Shown here one piece after another: positions 10,092 to 19,086 of a stretch of 64,000 bases of DNA. The translations under genes were made by a program, and so were the position numbers. Source of the stretch: Bacteroidales bacterium. Its GTDB lineage: Bacteria > Bacteroidota > Bacteroidia > Bacteroidales > UBA7960. The stretch covers positions 1 to 64,000 of the forward strand of contig PUKZ01000097.1 in the NCBI GenBank assembly GCA_003550725.1, written 5' to 3'. How positions within the stretch are numbered: position 1 is the first letter of the stretch; each line of letters starts with the position of its first letter. The notes under the pieces are model-generated. The model searched no databases. It worked only from the letters and a program-made list of their open reading frames with translations, and was not told the DNA's origin.

Positions 10092-11102
10092 TCAGGCAAT
10101 CATAAGGTTGCATCCACGCATTTCGCTATTATCAATTCTTCCCAATACTTCAAAAGTTGAATTTTTATTTTGTTTGCCTATATCATTGGTAGCTATGAAG
10201 GAGCATGAAAAAACATTAGCCAGGTCAATCACGTTAATGGCACCAGTTTTTCCGGGTAAAACATAGGTAAAGGGATCATTTATTTCTCTGAAAAAAACTT
10301 TCATCCATGGGGGTGTTTTAAATTTTCCGCTTTTTAGGGCATAAGCCTGTGACAATAATTCGGTCATACCGTATTCTGAAGTAATTTCAGAAATGCCAAA
10401 GGCTTTTTTAAGTTTACCATGCAGTTCTTTGCGTATTATCTCTTTTCTTTGCCCTTTCATTCCACCTGTTTCAACAATTATCACATTATTCAGTTTCAAT
10501 GGATAACTTTCAGCAAAATCAAGTAATGCATGACTTACGCCTATTAACAGCACTTTGTTTCCTGCAGCCATTAACTCTTCAAGTATTTTTTTTAGTTTGT
10601 TATGCTCGTAAAGAAAGAATCCGTTTTTTTTATGACCACTCCATTCCATTAATTTTTTAACCATATATATTAAAGAGGCATTACTTCTTTCAAGATATCC
10701 CGGCAATAATGCCAGAATGCAATATTCTGAAGGGTCTTTAAAAAACATTTTAAAACACCTTATTATGCTTTCTTTATAAAGCCTTGCATAAGCAACTATA
10801 TGCTTTGAAGGTACCGACTCGCTCGTTGCACTGCTATAAAAACGTAATTCTGCCTTTCCGGGAATGCATGTTACAGAATGATGACGAAAAAAATCAACCG
10901 GCATAAAAGGAATTTCTTCGGGTTTATTAACATTTTCGGGAGTTCGCTGCAAAATATCACAAAACCTTTTATAAATATAGCAGTTATGATATTGATAATT
11001 ATAAACAGCAAGCGACATTTTTTTAAAACTATTGTTATCATCAATACTGAATATGCTATCAATAAGTGTTGTTCTATCCATTCCTTGTATTTGCAGAGTC
11101 AT
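10092..11102 (-). CDS. LuxE-like acyl-protein synthetase/adenylate-forming protein
   Basis: This protein of about 336 residues resembles the LuxE family, relatives of phenylacetate-CoA ligase and coenzyme F390 synthetase that activate acyl groups as adenylates. Visible motifs are the Ser-rich nucleotide-binding segment FYSSATSES near residue 90, VETGGMKGQR near residue 215 and ITSEYGMTELLSQAY near residue 240, the typical adenylate-forming core. In Bacteroidota such genes often sit with surface-polysaccharide or lipid genes, but none is adjacent here. The longest frame begins with TTG at 11108; I chose the ATG at 11102, and the ATG at 11081 (MDRTTLID) is an alternative. It is convergent with mntP, with a 12-bp gap. 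Confidence 0.7.
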   Translation of the reverse strand: MTLQIQGMDRTTLIDSIFSIDDNNSFKKMSLAVYNYQYHNCYIYKRFCDILQRTPENVNKPEEIPFMPVDFFRHHSVTCIPGKAELRFYSSATSESVPSKHIVAYARLYKESIIRCFKMFFKDPSEYCILALLPGYLERSNASLIYMVKKLMEWSGHKKNGFFLYEHNKLKKILEELMAAGNKVLLIGVSHALLDFAESYPLKLNNVIIVETGGMKGQRKEIIRKELHGKLKKAFGISEITSEYGMTELLSQAYALKSGKFKTPPWMKVFFREINDPFTYVLPGKTGAINVIDLANVFSCSFIATNDIGKQNKNSTFEVLGRIDNSEMRGCNLMIA

Positions 11103-11284
11103 GATCAAATATTATTGGTTTTGACAATTACCAAGCTTTTTGTTTTATGTTAAATAAATATTTTTTATACAACTGATTTGTTAACTTTTTTTAAAATATT
11201 TATTATATATTTATGGTTCTTTTATTTTGGCTCAATACTTTTTATTTATTATTTCTTAATTTTTAACATAAACAGCTTATTATC

Positions 11285-11587
11285 ATGATTAAAATTATTC
11301 ACAAAGTTATTAAATCCATTTTAATCTGTTTGTTTGTATTGCCAACATGTTTTTATAGTGTTGCAAACACAGATTACCGGTTCAAAACCGTTGCAGGTGA
11401 TCCGATCGAGACTCATATTTATGAGCTTGAAAACGGTTTAAAAGTTTATTTAACTGTAAATGACCTGGAGCCTCGTATCCAAACAGCAATTGCTGTTCGC
11501 ATGGGTAGTAAACATGACCCGAAGGATGACACAGGCTCAGAAAATACTTACAGGCAGTTCAAGCGTTTATACAAAAAAGGATTATAG
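11285..11587 (+). pseudogene. Truncated M16 zinc peptidase fragment
   Basis: The 100-codon frame begins with a signal-peptide-like segment (IKSILICLFVLPTCFYSV). It continues YELENGLKVYLTVNDLEPRIQTAIAVRMGSKHDP, which is the start of a Bacteroidota M16 (insulinase/pitrilysin) peptidase. In intact enzymes the zinc motif HxxEH should follow within about ten residues. Here the sequence instead switches to unrelated residues (SENTYRQFKRLYKKGL) and stops. No remainder of the peptidase was found in the 140 bp before ruvB. It is best read as a deletion remnant and cannot be a functional protease. Confidence 0.75.
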
Positions 11588-11730
11588 TAAACATTTCTTA
11601 TATGAAGTCCTTATACTTTAAAGCATAACTCCCAGATAATTAACAACTTAATCTGAAAATATTCGTAAAAAATCATTTAAATAGTTTGTAAGGTTTTATT
11701 AACTTAGCAAAATAATAGAATCCTTATGCT

Positions 11731-12756
11731 ATGAATAAAAACCTTGATCCGAAAGCACAAAACCTGACTTTTGAAGAAAAAGAGTTTGAGAAATCTTTAC
11801 GACCTGATACATTTTCAAGTTTTACAGGCCAGAAACAGGTTGTTGATAATCTTCGTGTATTTGTAAAGGCTGCTTGTCAGCGTAGTGAGGCTCTTGATCA
11901 TGTTTTGTTGCATGGTCCTCCCGGTTTGGGTAAAACCACACTTGCACATATTATTGCAAAAGAAATGGGTGTTGGTATAAAACTTACATCAGGGCCGGTT
12001 CTTGATAAACCCGGTGATCTTGCAGGTTTGCTTACAAACCTGGAAAATAACGATGTGATTTTCATAGATGAAATACACCGGCTGAGTCCGGTTATTGAAG
12101 AATATCTTTACTCTGCAATGGAAGACTATCGCATAGATATAATGATTGAAAGCGGGCCAAATGCAAAAAGTGTTCAGATAAAATTAAACCCATTTACATT
12201 GATTGGTGCCACAACAAGATCAGGTTTGTTAACATCTCCTCTCAGGGCGAGGTTCGGTATAACATCAAGATTAAATTATTACAACTCTACACTATTAAAA
12301 AAAATAATTCTCAGGTCAGCATCCATATTAAAAGTTAAAATAAGTCATGAAGCTGCTGAAGAAATATCAAAGCGAAGTCGCGGCACACCAAGAATAGCTA
12401 ATGCTCTTCTTAGAAGGGTTCGTGATTTTGCCCAGGTAGAAAGTGATGGCAACATTGACCTTGAAATATCATTATATGCATTAAATGCCCTAAATGTTGA
12501 TAAGCATGGCCTTGACGAAATGGATAATAAGATACTAAAAACCATTATAGAGAAATTTAAAGGAGGGCCCGTTGGTTTAAATACTATAGCTACAGCTGTT
12601 AGCGAAGATCCGGGGACAATAGAAGAGGTTTATGAACCATTTCTTATACAGGAGGGATACATGCAAAGAACGCCGAGAGGCAGGGAAGCAACCGAAAGTG
12701 GTTATAATCACCTTGGAAAAATAAAACATAGTTCACAAAGCTCTTTATTCGACTGA
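11731..12756 (+). CDS. ruvB: Holliday junction branch migration ATPase RuvB
   Basis: RuvB is the hexameric AAA+ motor that drives branch migration with RuvA and hands junctions to RuvC. The Walker A motif is GPPGLGKTT near residue 64, Walker B is FIDEIHRL near residue 113, and sensor 1 is GATTRSGLL. The RuvB-specific C-terminal winged helix includes [10 protein letters not shown] and RTPRGREAT. At 341 residues it is of normal length. It is followed 20 bp later by queG in the same direction, so the two are probably co-transcribed. This pairing is, as I recall, common in Bacteroidota. Confidence 0.97.
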   Translation: MNKNLDPKAQNLTFEEKEFEKSLRPDTFSSFTGQKQVVDNLRVFVKAACQRSEALDHVLLHGPPGLGKTTLAHIIAKEMGVGIKLTSGPVLDKPGDLAGLLTNLENNDVIFIDEIHRLSPVIEEYLYSAMEDYRIDIMIESGPNAKSVQIKLNPFTLIGATTRSGLLTSPLRARFGITSRLNYYNSTLLKKIILRSASILKVKISHEAAEEISKRSRGTPRIANALLRRVRDFAQVESDGNIDLEISLYALNALNVDKHGLDEMDNKILKTIIEKFKGGPVGLNTIATAVSEDPGTIEEVYEPFLIQEGYMQRTPRGREATESGYNHLGKIKHSSQSSLFD

Positions 12757-12776
12757 TCTTTGAGGATATAACCTAT

Positions 12777-13745
12777 ATGCAAACTCAAACTTCAAATCAA
12801 AAGATTATTAATTCGAAAAAAATCAAAAAGGCTGCAATTGCATCCGGATTTGATTTTTGTGGAATAGCCCGGGCCAAAAAGCTGGAAAACGAAAAACTTT
12901 ACTATGAAAAATGGCTGTCAATGGGGTGTCAGGGTAAAATGAACTATCTTGAAAAAAATTTGACGCTTCGCTTTGATCCTTCTTTATTTTTTGAAAATGC
13001 AAAATCGGTAATCTCATTAGCTATCAACTATTTGCCGGCAAAAAATCAAAATCCTGATTGCCGGTATAAAATATCCAAATATGCTTATGGAAAAGATTAT
13101 CACCCGATATTGAAAAACAAGTTAGCTGATCTGCTACAAAGTATTAGAAATGAAATTGGCAAAATAAATGGGCGTGGTTTTGTTGACTCAGCTCCTGTAA
13201 TGGAAAAAACCTGGGCACAAAAAGCAGGATTGGGATGGACAGGAAAAAATGGTTGTTTTATTATACCACGCTTTGGAAGTTACTTTTTTTTATGCGAATT
13301 AATAGTTGATATTGAGCTTAAGTATGATGAAGTCTTCGAAAAGAATTATTGCGGCAATTGCACCAAATGTATTGACGTTTGTCCAACCGGAGCTATTAAT
13401 AAAGAAGGATTTGTAGATGCAAAAAAATGTATATCATACCTTACCATTGAAATGAAAGATCATATCGACAAAAAATCAAATTTGCCAAAATACGAAAATT
13501 GGATTTTTGGTTGTGATATGTGTCAGGATATTTGCCCCTGGAATCGGTTTGCAAAGGCTGAAAATAATAATGTTTTTATGTTAAATGAAACTGTTCTGGG
13601 TTTTGACGATCAAGATTGGGAAAATCTTGACAAAGAAAATTACTTGATTTATATAAAAAAATCAGGCTCACCAATATCAAGAATTAAATATGATAAGTTG
13701 AAAAGTAATATAGAGTTCGTTAGGCAGTTAAAATCAAAAAAATGA
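12777..13745 (+). CDS. queG: Epoxyqueuosine reductase QueG
   Basis: QueG catalyses the last step of queuosine synthesis, reducing epoxyqueuosine in tRNA, and needs cobalamin and two [4Fe-4S] clusters. The clusters are marked by CGNCTKCIDVCPTGAI near residue 195 and CDMCQDICPWN near residue 245. The substrate-side motifs SAPVMEK (residues 139-145) and GWTGKNGCFI are present. It has 322 residues, normal for the family. Its B12 dependence ties it to the corrinoid theme of the window, though it is housekeeping and not part of the island. Confidence 0.95.
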   Translation: MQTQTSNQKIINSKKIKKAAIASGFDFCGIARAKKLENEKLYYEKWLSMGCQGKMNYLEKNLTLRFDPSLFFENAKSVISLAINYLPAKNQNPDCRYKISKYAYGKDYHPILKNKLADLLQSIRNEIGKINGRGFVDSAPVMEKTWAQKAGLGWTGKNGCFIIPRFGSYFFLCELIVDIELKYDEVFEKNYCGNCTKCIDVCPTGAINKEGFVDAKKCISYLTIEMKDHIDKKSNLPKYENWIFGCDMCQDICPWNRFAKAENNNVFMLNETVLGFDDQDWENLDKENYLIYIKKSGSPISRIKYDKLKSNIEFVRQLKSKK

Positions 13746-13875
13746 TTAAAAAATCAAGATTGTAATTTGCGATTTAAACAGGATTAAACAAATAAACCTA
13801 TATAGATGGTTATTTCAAAGATCATCATATTAAACAAACCAAATTTTAAATTTTTAATTCTTTAGTTAAATTTTA

Positions 13876-14553
13876 ATGGCCCGTTTTGTAATCAGTGATA
13901 TACATGGTGCATACAAGGCACTTTTGCAATGTTTTGAACGATCAGGTTTTGATCCTGATAAAGATTTGTTGATATGTTTGGGTGATGTTTGTGATGGTTA
14001 TGAGGAAGTTAAAAGTTGTTTTGATGAGTTGTTGAGTGTAAAAAACCTGATTTATATCATTGGTAACCATGACTTATGGTGCTATAAATGGGCAAAATAC
14101 GGTGAAAAACCATTTATATGGCTTGAGCAGGGAGGATATGCAACTCTTAAAAGTTATCACGGAGCTTTTGACAAAAATCACCTCGAATTGCTTGAAAACT
14201 CAAAATATTACCACATCATTGACAATATGATGTTTGTTCATGGTGGTTTTGATATTAACACAACACTTGATAAACATAGTAATGATATATTTATATGGGA
14301 TCGCCGCCTTGTTTTTGAGGCTTATTCAGAACATAAAAATAAAGAAAAAATTTCAGCCTATGATAAGGTTTTTGTTGGTCACACACCTACTATTAAATTT
14401 AATCACTTTTGTCCTGTTAAATTTTGTGAAGTTACACTTACAGACACAGGTGCCGGATGGGGACAAAAACTAAGCATTATAAATATTGATAGCGGTCAAT
14501 TTTTTCAAAGTGACCCGACAGCAAAAATATACCAAAACATGCCGGGAAGATAA
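13876..14553 (+). CDS. Calcineurin-like metallophosphoesterase
   Basis: This 225-residue protein has the full PPP-type metallophosphatase signature. DIHGAY (residues 8-13), GDVCDGYEEV (about 36-45) and GNHDLW (about 61-66) bind the metals, followed by VHGGFD and VGHTPT. It resembles bacterial PrpA/ApaH-like phosphatases. Substrates might be phosphoproteins or dinucleotides; sequence cannot decide. It is separated from queG by 130 bp and is probably a single gene. Confidence 0.85.
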   Translation: MARFVISDIHGAYKALLQCFERSGFDPDKDLLICLGDVCDGYEEVKSCFDELLSVKNLIYIIGNHDLWCYKWAKYGEKPFIWLEQGGYATLKSYHGAFDKNHLELLENSKYYHIIDNMMFVHGGFDINTTLDKHSNDIFIWDRRLVFEAYSEHKNKEKISAYDKVFVGHTPTIKFNHFCPVKFCEVTLTDTGAGWGQKLSIINIDSGQFFQSDPTAKIYQNMPGR

Positions 14554-14622
14554 AAAAATATGAATGTCTGTAATTAATATAATGAAGCAATTTTATCGGG
14601 TTTAAGTGCTTTTGTGAGTCGC

Positions 14623-15231
14623 TTATTTTAATTTCAATTCATTAATAAGTAAACGTGGAATACGTTTTTTTCGCTCGCGAATAAAAGTTTTGAAATCATT
14701 CTCAGATAAAGAAGCTTTGTCTTTTATAAGCAGTTTGATGGCAAAGGGAAAAGTTATCAGCGATAACATATCTACAAAAAAATGAGTGGTATTTGTTTTA
14801 CGGATATTTCCCTTCTTCGCTTCATCAATGAGTTGCTGAGTAAATTTTTCAGTACTGTATAAATAGCTTATGGCTTCTAATTTAATGATCTTGTCAGAAC
14901 TTCGATGAAGTATAACCAATACAAAAGAAACAAGCAAAGGGTTTTTGAGCAATATATCAATATATGCAGCAACGTATTTCTCAATCTTTTCTTCAAGACT
15001 AATATCAGAATCAAGTATCGCTATAAGTTTTTTTGAGTTTTTTTTCATTAGCCTTGAAAAAATTGTGATAAATAAATTTTCCTTACTCCGAAAATAATAA
15101 TTCAGTAGAGCCAGATTTATATTAGCTTTGTTTGCAATATCCCTTACACTTGTGCGATCAACACCCTTCTTAAGAAAAAGCTCGGTAGCGGCATTAAGTA
15201 TCTTTTGTTCAGTATTTTTGCCTTTTGTCAT
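14623..15231 (-). CDS. TetR/AcrR family transcriptional regulator
   Basis: This 202-residue regulator has an N-terminal TetR helix-turn-helix: ILNAATELFLKKG, TSVRDIANKANINLALLNYYF and SKENLF at residues 12-55. The C-terminal ligand domain is helical and not recognised, so the effector is unknown. It is divergent from lnt. A long inverted repeat sits 18-68 bp upstream of the start and may be its operator. No efflux pump gene is adjacent, so the target is unknown. Confidence 0.88.
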   Translation of the reverse strand: MTKGKNTEQKILNAATELFLKKGVDRTSVRDIANKANINLALLNYYFRSKENLFITIFSRLMKKNSKKLIAILDSDISLEEKIEKYVAAYIDILLKNPLLVSFVLVILHRSSDKIIKLEAISYLYSTEKFTQQLIDEAKKGNIRKTNTTHFFVDMLSLITFPFAIKLLIKDKASLSENDFKTFIRERKKRIPRLLINELKLK

Positions 15232-15248
15232 CAGGATTTGTTTTATTA

Positions 15249-15299
15249 TTTAAACAAAATCAAATTACTATCAAAAATACAAAAACATTTTTGTTTAAA
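15249..15299. promoter_or_regulatory. Inverted repeat upstream of tetR, possible operator
   Basis: The 11-bp arms tttaaacaaaa (15249-15259) and ttttgtttaaa (15289-15299) are perfect inverted repeats with a 29-bp spacer. They begin 18 bp upstream of the tetR start. TetR proteins often repress their own divergent promoters, so these may be half-sites, but AT-rich chance repeats are possible. Confidence 0.3.
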
Positions 15300-15519
15300 A
15301 CACAGTTTTATACATTGTTATAAATAATTTAATTAAAGTTTATAATCATTCATTTTTTTCTTTTTCTGTAATAACTGATATTAAAAGAAAAAACTATTGT
15401 TAAACTTTTAACCCAACCGTACACTAATGTGTCTTTATATTAATATATTGAATCAAAAAACTATTAAGCCGGTTTTTTGATTAAAATCCGTATTTTTGTG
15501 TCACAATAAATAACTTATT

Positions 15520-17166
15520 ATGTTTACGACTAATTTATTAAACAACTTTTCCAATCGCCGTTTTTTGATATTATCAATTCTTGCCGGAGTTTTGCTGACA
15601 TTAAGCTGGCCCGAACGAGGATTTCCGTTTATTATATTTTTCGCATTTGTACCATTATTGATAATGGAAGAAACCGTTCTAAACAATAAGAAAAATGTTT
15701 CACCTTTTAAGCTTTTACTTTTCTTATGGGTTGCTTTTATTATCTGGAATGGTTTAACGACATACTGGATAGTTTTTGCGACAGTTACAGGTGCCTTACT
15801 GGCAGTTTTTATTAACTCTTTTTTTATGTCTTTACCATTGTTTTTAAGTCACCTGATAAGGCGAAAATTACGCGGCCAAAATAGTTTAGTTTCATTTATT
15901 GTTTTGTGGCTGACATTTGAATTTCTTCATATGAATTGGGAGTTGAGTTGGAGCTGGTTGAATTTGGGCAATGCATTTGCCCGATACCCTCAGTGGATTC
16001 AGTGGTATGATATTACGGGTGCATTGGGAGGTACATTGTGGATTTTAATAATAAATTTATTAATATACTCAGTTATTAAATCTCATAGAGTATATGAATT
16101 TAAGCCTCGTTTTAGAAAAATTTTAATTTCAGCAGCCATACTGTTCTTTGTTATACCTTCTGTTGTTTCATTTATAAAATATTACACTTACAATGAAAAG
16201 CATGATCCGGTTGAAGTTACTATAGTTCAGCCAAATTTTGATCCTTATGAAAGGCCGCAAACTTATGATCAGATTACTGGAAGGATGGATTTGATGCTTA
16301 ACTTAGCAAAAAAACATACTACTTCAGAAACACGATTTGTTGTTTTTCCTGAAGGGGTTTTGCCCGAAGGAATCAATATTGATCAACTGGAAAATCATGT
16401 TTCTATACGTAAAATAAACAATTTTTTAACGGAATATGATTCTCTTTACCTCATAACCGGTTTTATGGCTCATGAGTTTTACGGACGAGACAGGGATGCT
16501 TCGCCCACTGCCCGGCCATACAGGGGCACATCAGAGTATTATGATGTTTTTAATGCTGCACTTATGACTTCAGGAGATGGTGTATACCAGTTTTATTCAA
16601 AGTCAAAACTTGTGCCCGGCGTTGAGCGAATGCCTTATTTTTGGATATTTAAACCGCTAGAAGGCCTTATAACTAAACTGGGAGGTATACCGGGAAGTAT
16701 GGGAACATGGGAAAATCAAACTCCTTTTCATACAGCCGACTCAACAAATGTTGCAGTTCCTATTTGCTACGAATCAATTTATGGCGAGTATATAAATAAG
16801 AGCATTTTACAAAACTCTGAATTTATTATTATTATTACCAATGATGGCTGGTGGCGTGATACTCCCGGGTATCGCCAGCACAATCAGTATGCGCGTATCA
16901 GGGCTGTCGAAACACGCAGATCAATTGCCCGGGCTGCAAGTACAGGTATATCATCTTTTATTAATCAAAGAGGTAATTTGATTGAAGTATCATCATGGGA
17001 TGAAACTGCTGTATTGCGAAACAGCCTGAATAAGAATGATAAATTAACCTTTTATACCAGATATGGAGATTATTTGGGAAGATTTGCCACTTTTATTTCA
17101 GCACTCATGATATTATATATGTTGGTGCAACATACTCTTTCCAAAAAGAAGAACTATTTGGCATAA
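15520..17166 (+). CDS. lnt: Apolipoprotein N-acyltransferase
   Basis: Lnt adds the third acyl chain to the N-terminal cysteine of lipoproteins at the inner membrane. The N-terminal half has several hydrophobic helices and the C-terminal half is the carbon-nitrogen hydrolase domain. The catalytic triad positions are visible: Glu in VVFPEGVLPEG (about residue 280), Lys in YSKSKLVPG (about residue 364) and Cys in VPICYESIYG (about residue 415). The length of 548 is normal. A TAttTTTG box at 15491-15498 may be the promoter -7 element, although no good -33 box is spaced correctly. Its 3' end overlaps the convergent epimerase gene by 13 bp. Confidence 0.93.
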   Translation: MFTTNLLNNFSNRRFLILSILAGVLLTLSWPERGFPFIIFFAFVPLLIMEETVLNNKKNVSPFKLLLFLWVAFIIWNGLTTYWIVFATVTGALLAVFINSFFMSLPLFLSHLIRRKLRGQNSLVSFIVLWLTFEFLHMNWELSWSWLNLGNAFARYPQWIQWYDITGALGGTLWILIINLLIYSVIKSHRVYEFKPRFRKILISAAILFFVIPSVVSFIKYYTYNEKHDPVEVTIVQPNFDPYERPQTYDQITGRMDLMLNLAKKHTTSETRFVVFPEGVLPEGINIDQLENHVSIRKINNFLTEYDSLYLITGFMAHEFYGRDRDASPTARPYRGTSEYYDVFNAALMTSGDGVYQFYSKSKLVPGVERMPYFWIFKPLEGLITKLGGIPGSMGTWENQTPFHTADSTNVAVPICYESIYGEYINKSILQNSEFIIIITNDGWWRDTPGYRQHNQYARIRAVETRRSIARAASTGISSFINQRGNLIEVSSWDETAVLRNSLNKNDKLTFYTRYGDYLGRFATFISALMILYMLVQHTLSKKKNYLA

Positions 17167-18170
17167 TATTTTTTCAGAAAACTACAGGTGTTATGTATAG
17201 CCTTATCAATTGTTCTAAACTCATAGTTTAATGCTTCCTTAATTTTTTTATTTGAATAGAATGACTGTTTATTTGCAGAGCGGGCTGTTTCTTTAGTTAT
17301 TAAAGGCTTCGATTTTACAATAATACTTCTCAGCCATTCGGCTCTCCAGGCTATTTCGCTCAAAAATTTTCCTGCATTATATTTTGGTGGGGCGATACCA
17401 TAGTTTTTTGCAATTTTGGTAAAAACGTCCTTATATGAAAGATTTTCACTGTTTACAATAAAACGCTCGTTATTAATATCACTTTCCATTAATTTTAACA
17501 TAATATCAGCAACATCTCTAACATCTACGAATCCTGTAATACCGTTGCTGTGAAACTTCAATCCGTCTATTACAGATTTAAATATCTGACCACTCGAGTT
17601 TGCCGGATTTCCCGGACCTATAATAATAGATGGGTTTATTACCACTACATTCAGACCTTCTACCGATCCTCTCCATATTTCGCGTTCAGAATTGAACTTG
17701 CTGATAGCATAATAAGAATTGCTGGCCGAAGTTTTCCAAAAAAAACTCTCATCTACTACTTCTCCGGCTTTACTTGCTCCCAGGGATGAAATACTACTGC
17801 AATGACAAATCTTTTCAACATTTTTCTGCAAAGCAGCATTTACAAGGTTTGCAGTCCCATCTACATTTATCCTTAACATTTGACCCCTTTCAGAAGGAGA
17901 ATAAGAAACCAAAGCAGCACAATGATATATCTTCTTAACGCCATAAACACATTCATCTAAACAGAAAATGTCATTTATATCACCGTCAAACCATTCTATC
18001 TTATCAAACAAAATGTGATTATCATCAGGCCTGTACCATTCAAAAATCTTTTTTACCCAATAAGTAGAGCTACTTTTTCGCTTTAAAGCCCGAACCTTAT
18101 CATTTTTTAAAACAAGGTTTAATAACAGATGCGATCCTGTAAATCCGGTACCTCCGGTTACTAATATCAT
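17154..18170 (-). CDS. NAD(P)-dependent epimerase/dehydratase family protein
   Basis: This 338-residue short-chain dehydrogenase of the extended type begins ILVTGGTGFTGSHLL, the GxxGxxG nucleotide-binding motif. SISSLG and YAISKFNSER supply the catalytic Ser and the YxxxK pair, and VINPSIIIGPGN follows. It resembles dihydroflavonol-reductase-like or nucleoside-sugar epimerase proteins that are widespread in Bacteroidota. The substrate is unknown. It is convergent with lnt with a 13-bp overlap of coding ends. Confidence 0.85.
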   Translation of the reverse strand: MILVTGGTGFTGSHLLLNLVLKNDKVRALKRKSSSTYWVKKIFEWYRPDDNHILFDKIEWFDGDINDIFCLDECVYGVKKIYHCAALVSYSPSERGQMLRINVDGTANLVNAALQKNVEKICHCSSISSLGASKAGEVVDESFFWKTSASNSYYAISKFNSEREIWRGSVEGLNVVVINPSIIIGPGNPANSSGQIFKSVIDGLKFHSNGITGFVDVRDVADIMLKLMESDINNERFIVNSENLSYKDVFTKIAKNYGIAPPKYNAGKFLSEIAWRAEWLRSIIVKSKPLITKETARSANKQSFYSNKKIKEALNYEFRTIDKAIHNTCSFLKKYYAK

Positions 18171-18564
18171 ATGACATTTTATAAATTAATTAAAACAGCC
18201 ATAAAAATACAATTTTTCGTATACTATTTACTTTAGTGAGTTAGTAAATTTATTTTATTATTTGACACTTTTTTTTATATCCCAATAATTTGAAATTTAA
18301 ATCCGTAGAGTTTTTATATAATTATAATATTTGATAATGTTTTTTGTAAACAAAATCTTTATTTATACGTTATTATTACTGTCAGATAGAAATCACAAGA
18401 TTGCTTGTTTTGCATTGGATGACAGGCATTTTGTTGTGCAGCAAGAACTTGCTGCCCCCGGTTGAGTTTTGATTATTTTTTTATTTTAACATTACTTTTA
18501 AGTACTAAATAAATATTTATATTTGATATAATTAATTAATTTTTTCATTAAACTATACTTTATT
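18171..18564. other. Intergenic, 394 bp, divergent region
   Basis: This spacer lies between the epimerase (minus) and the ferritin-like gene (plus). The only structure noticed is a perfect 18-bp palindrome at 18438-18455 (gcagcaagaacttgctgc), which sits in a small GC-richer patch. No gene was seen. Confidence 0.5.
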
Positions 18565-19068
18565 ATGGATAAAAACATTGCCGATATTTTAAAGCAAGCC
18601 ATAATCATGGAGCATCGGGGCAAATCTTTATATGAGAAGGTTGCCGAGCAAACTGACAATAAAGAAGTCAAAAAAATCTTTGATATTATGGCAGAAGAAG
18701 AGCAAACACATATAGACTTTTTGTCAAAACAACTTGCTAATTATAATAAGACTCAAAAATTTGACAAAAATGAATTTCAGTCAAAACAGCATGCAAAAGA
18801 TGTTGTAAATAATATTTTGACTCAAGAGATCACTGAAAAAATTTCTGGTGCCGGTTTTGAGTCAGCTGCTATTTCAGCTGCCATTGACATGGAAAACAAG
18901 TCGATAGAAGTTTATTCTGATCAAGCAAAGAAAGCTACAGATCCAAATGCAAAAGAACTTTTTGAGTGGCTTGCAAACTGGGAGAAAGGACATCATAAGC
19001 TTCTTATTGAGCTTGACAAACAACTTACCGAAAAGGTTTGGTATGATAACAATTTCTGGCCGTTTTAG
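18565..19068 (+). CDS. Rubrerythrin-like ferritin family protein
   Basis: This 167-residue four-helix protein has the ferritin-like diiron pattern. Glu residues occur in IIMEHRGKSLYEKVAE and AEEEQTHIDFL in the first half, and in DMENKSIEVYS and WEKGHHKLL in the second half. It lacks the C-terminal rubredoxin domain of classical rubrerythrin. It would act in peroxide or oxygen defence or iron handling in an anaerobe; this is inferred from the family. It is convergent with the YhaN-like gene. Confidence 0.8.
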   Translation: MDKNIADILKQAIIMEHRGKSLYEKVAEQTDNKEVKKIFDIMAEEEQTHIDFLSKQLANYNKTQKFDKNEFQSKQHAKDVVNNILTQEITEKISGAGFESAAISAAIDMENKSIEVYSDQAKKATDPNAKELFEWLANWEKGHHKLLIELDKQLTEKVWYDNNFWPF

Positions 19069-19086
19069 AGGAAATTGTAATTCACT

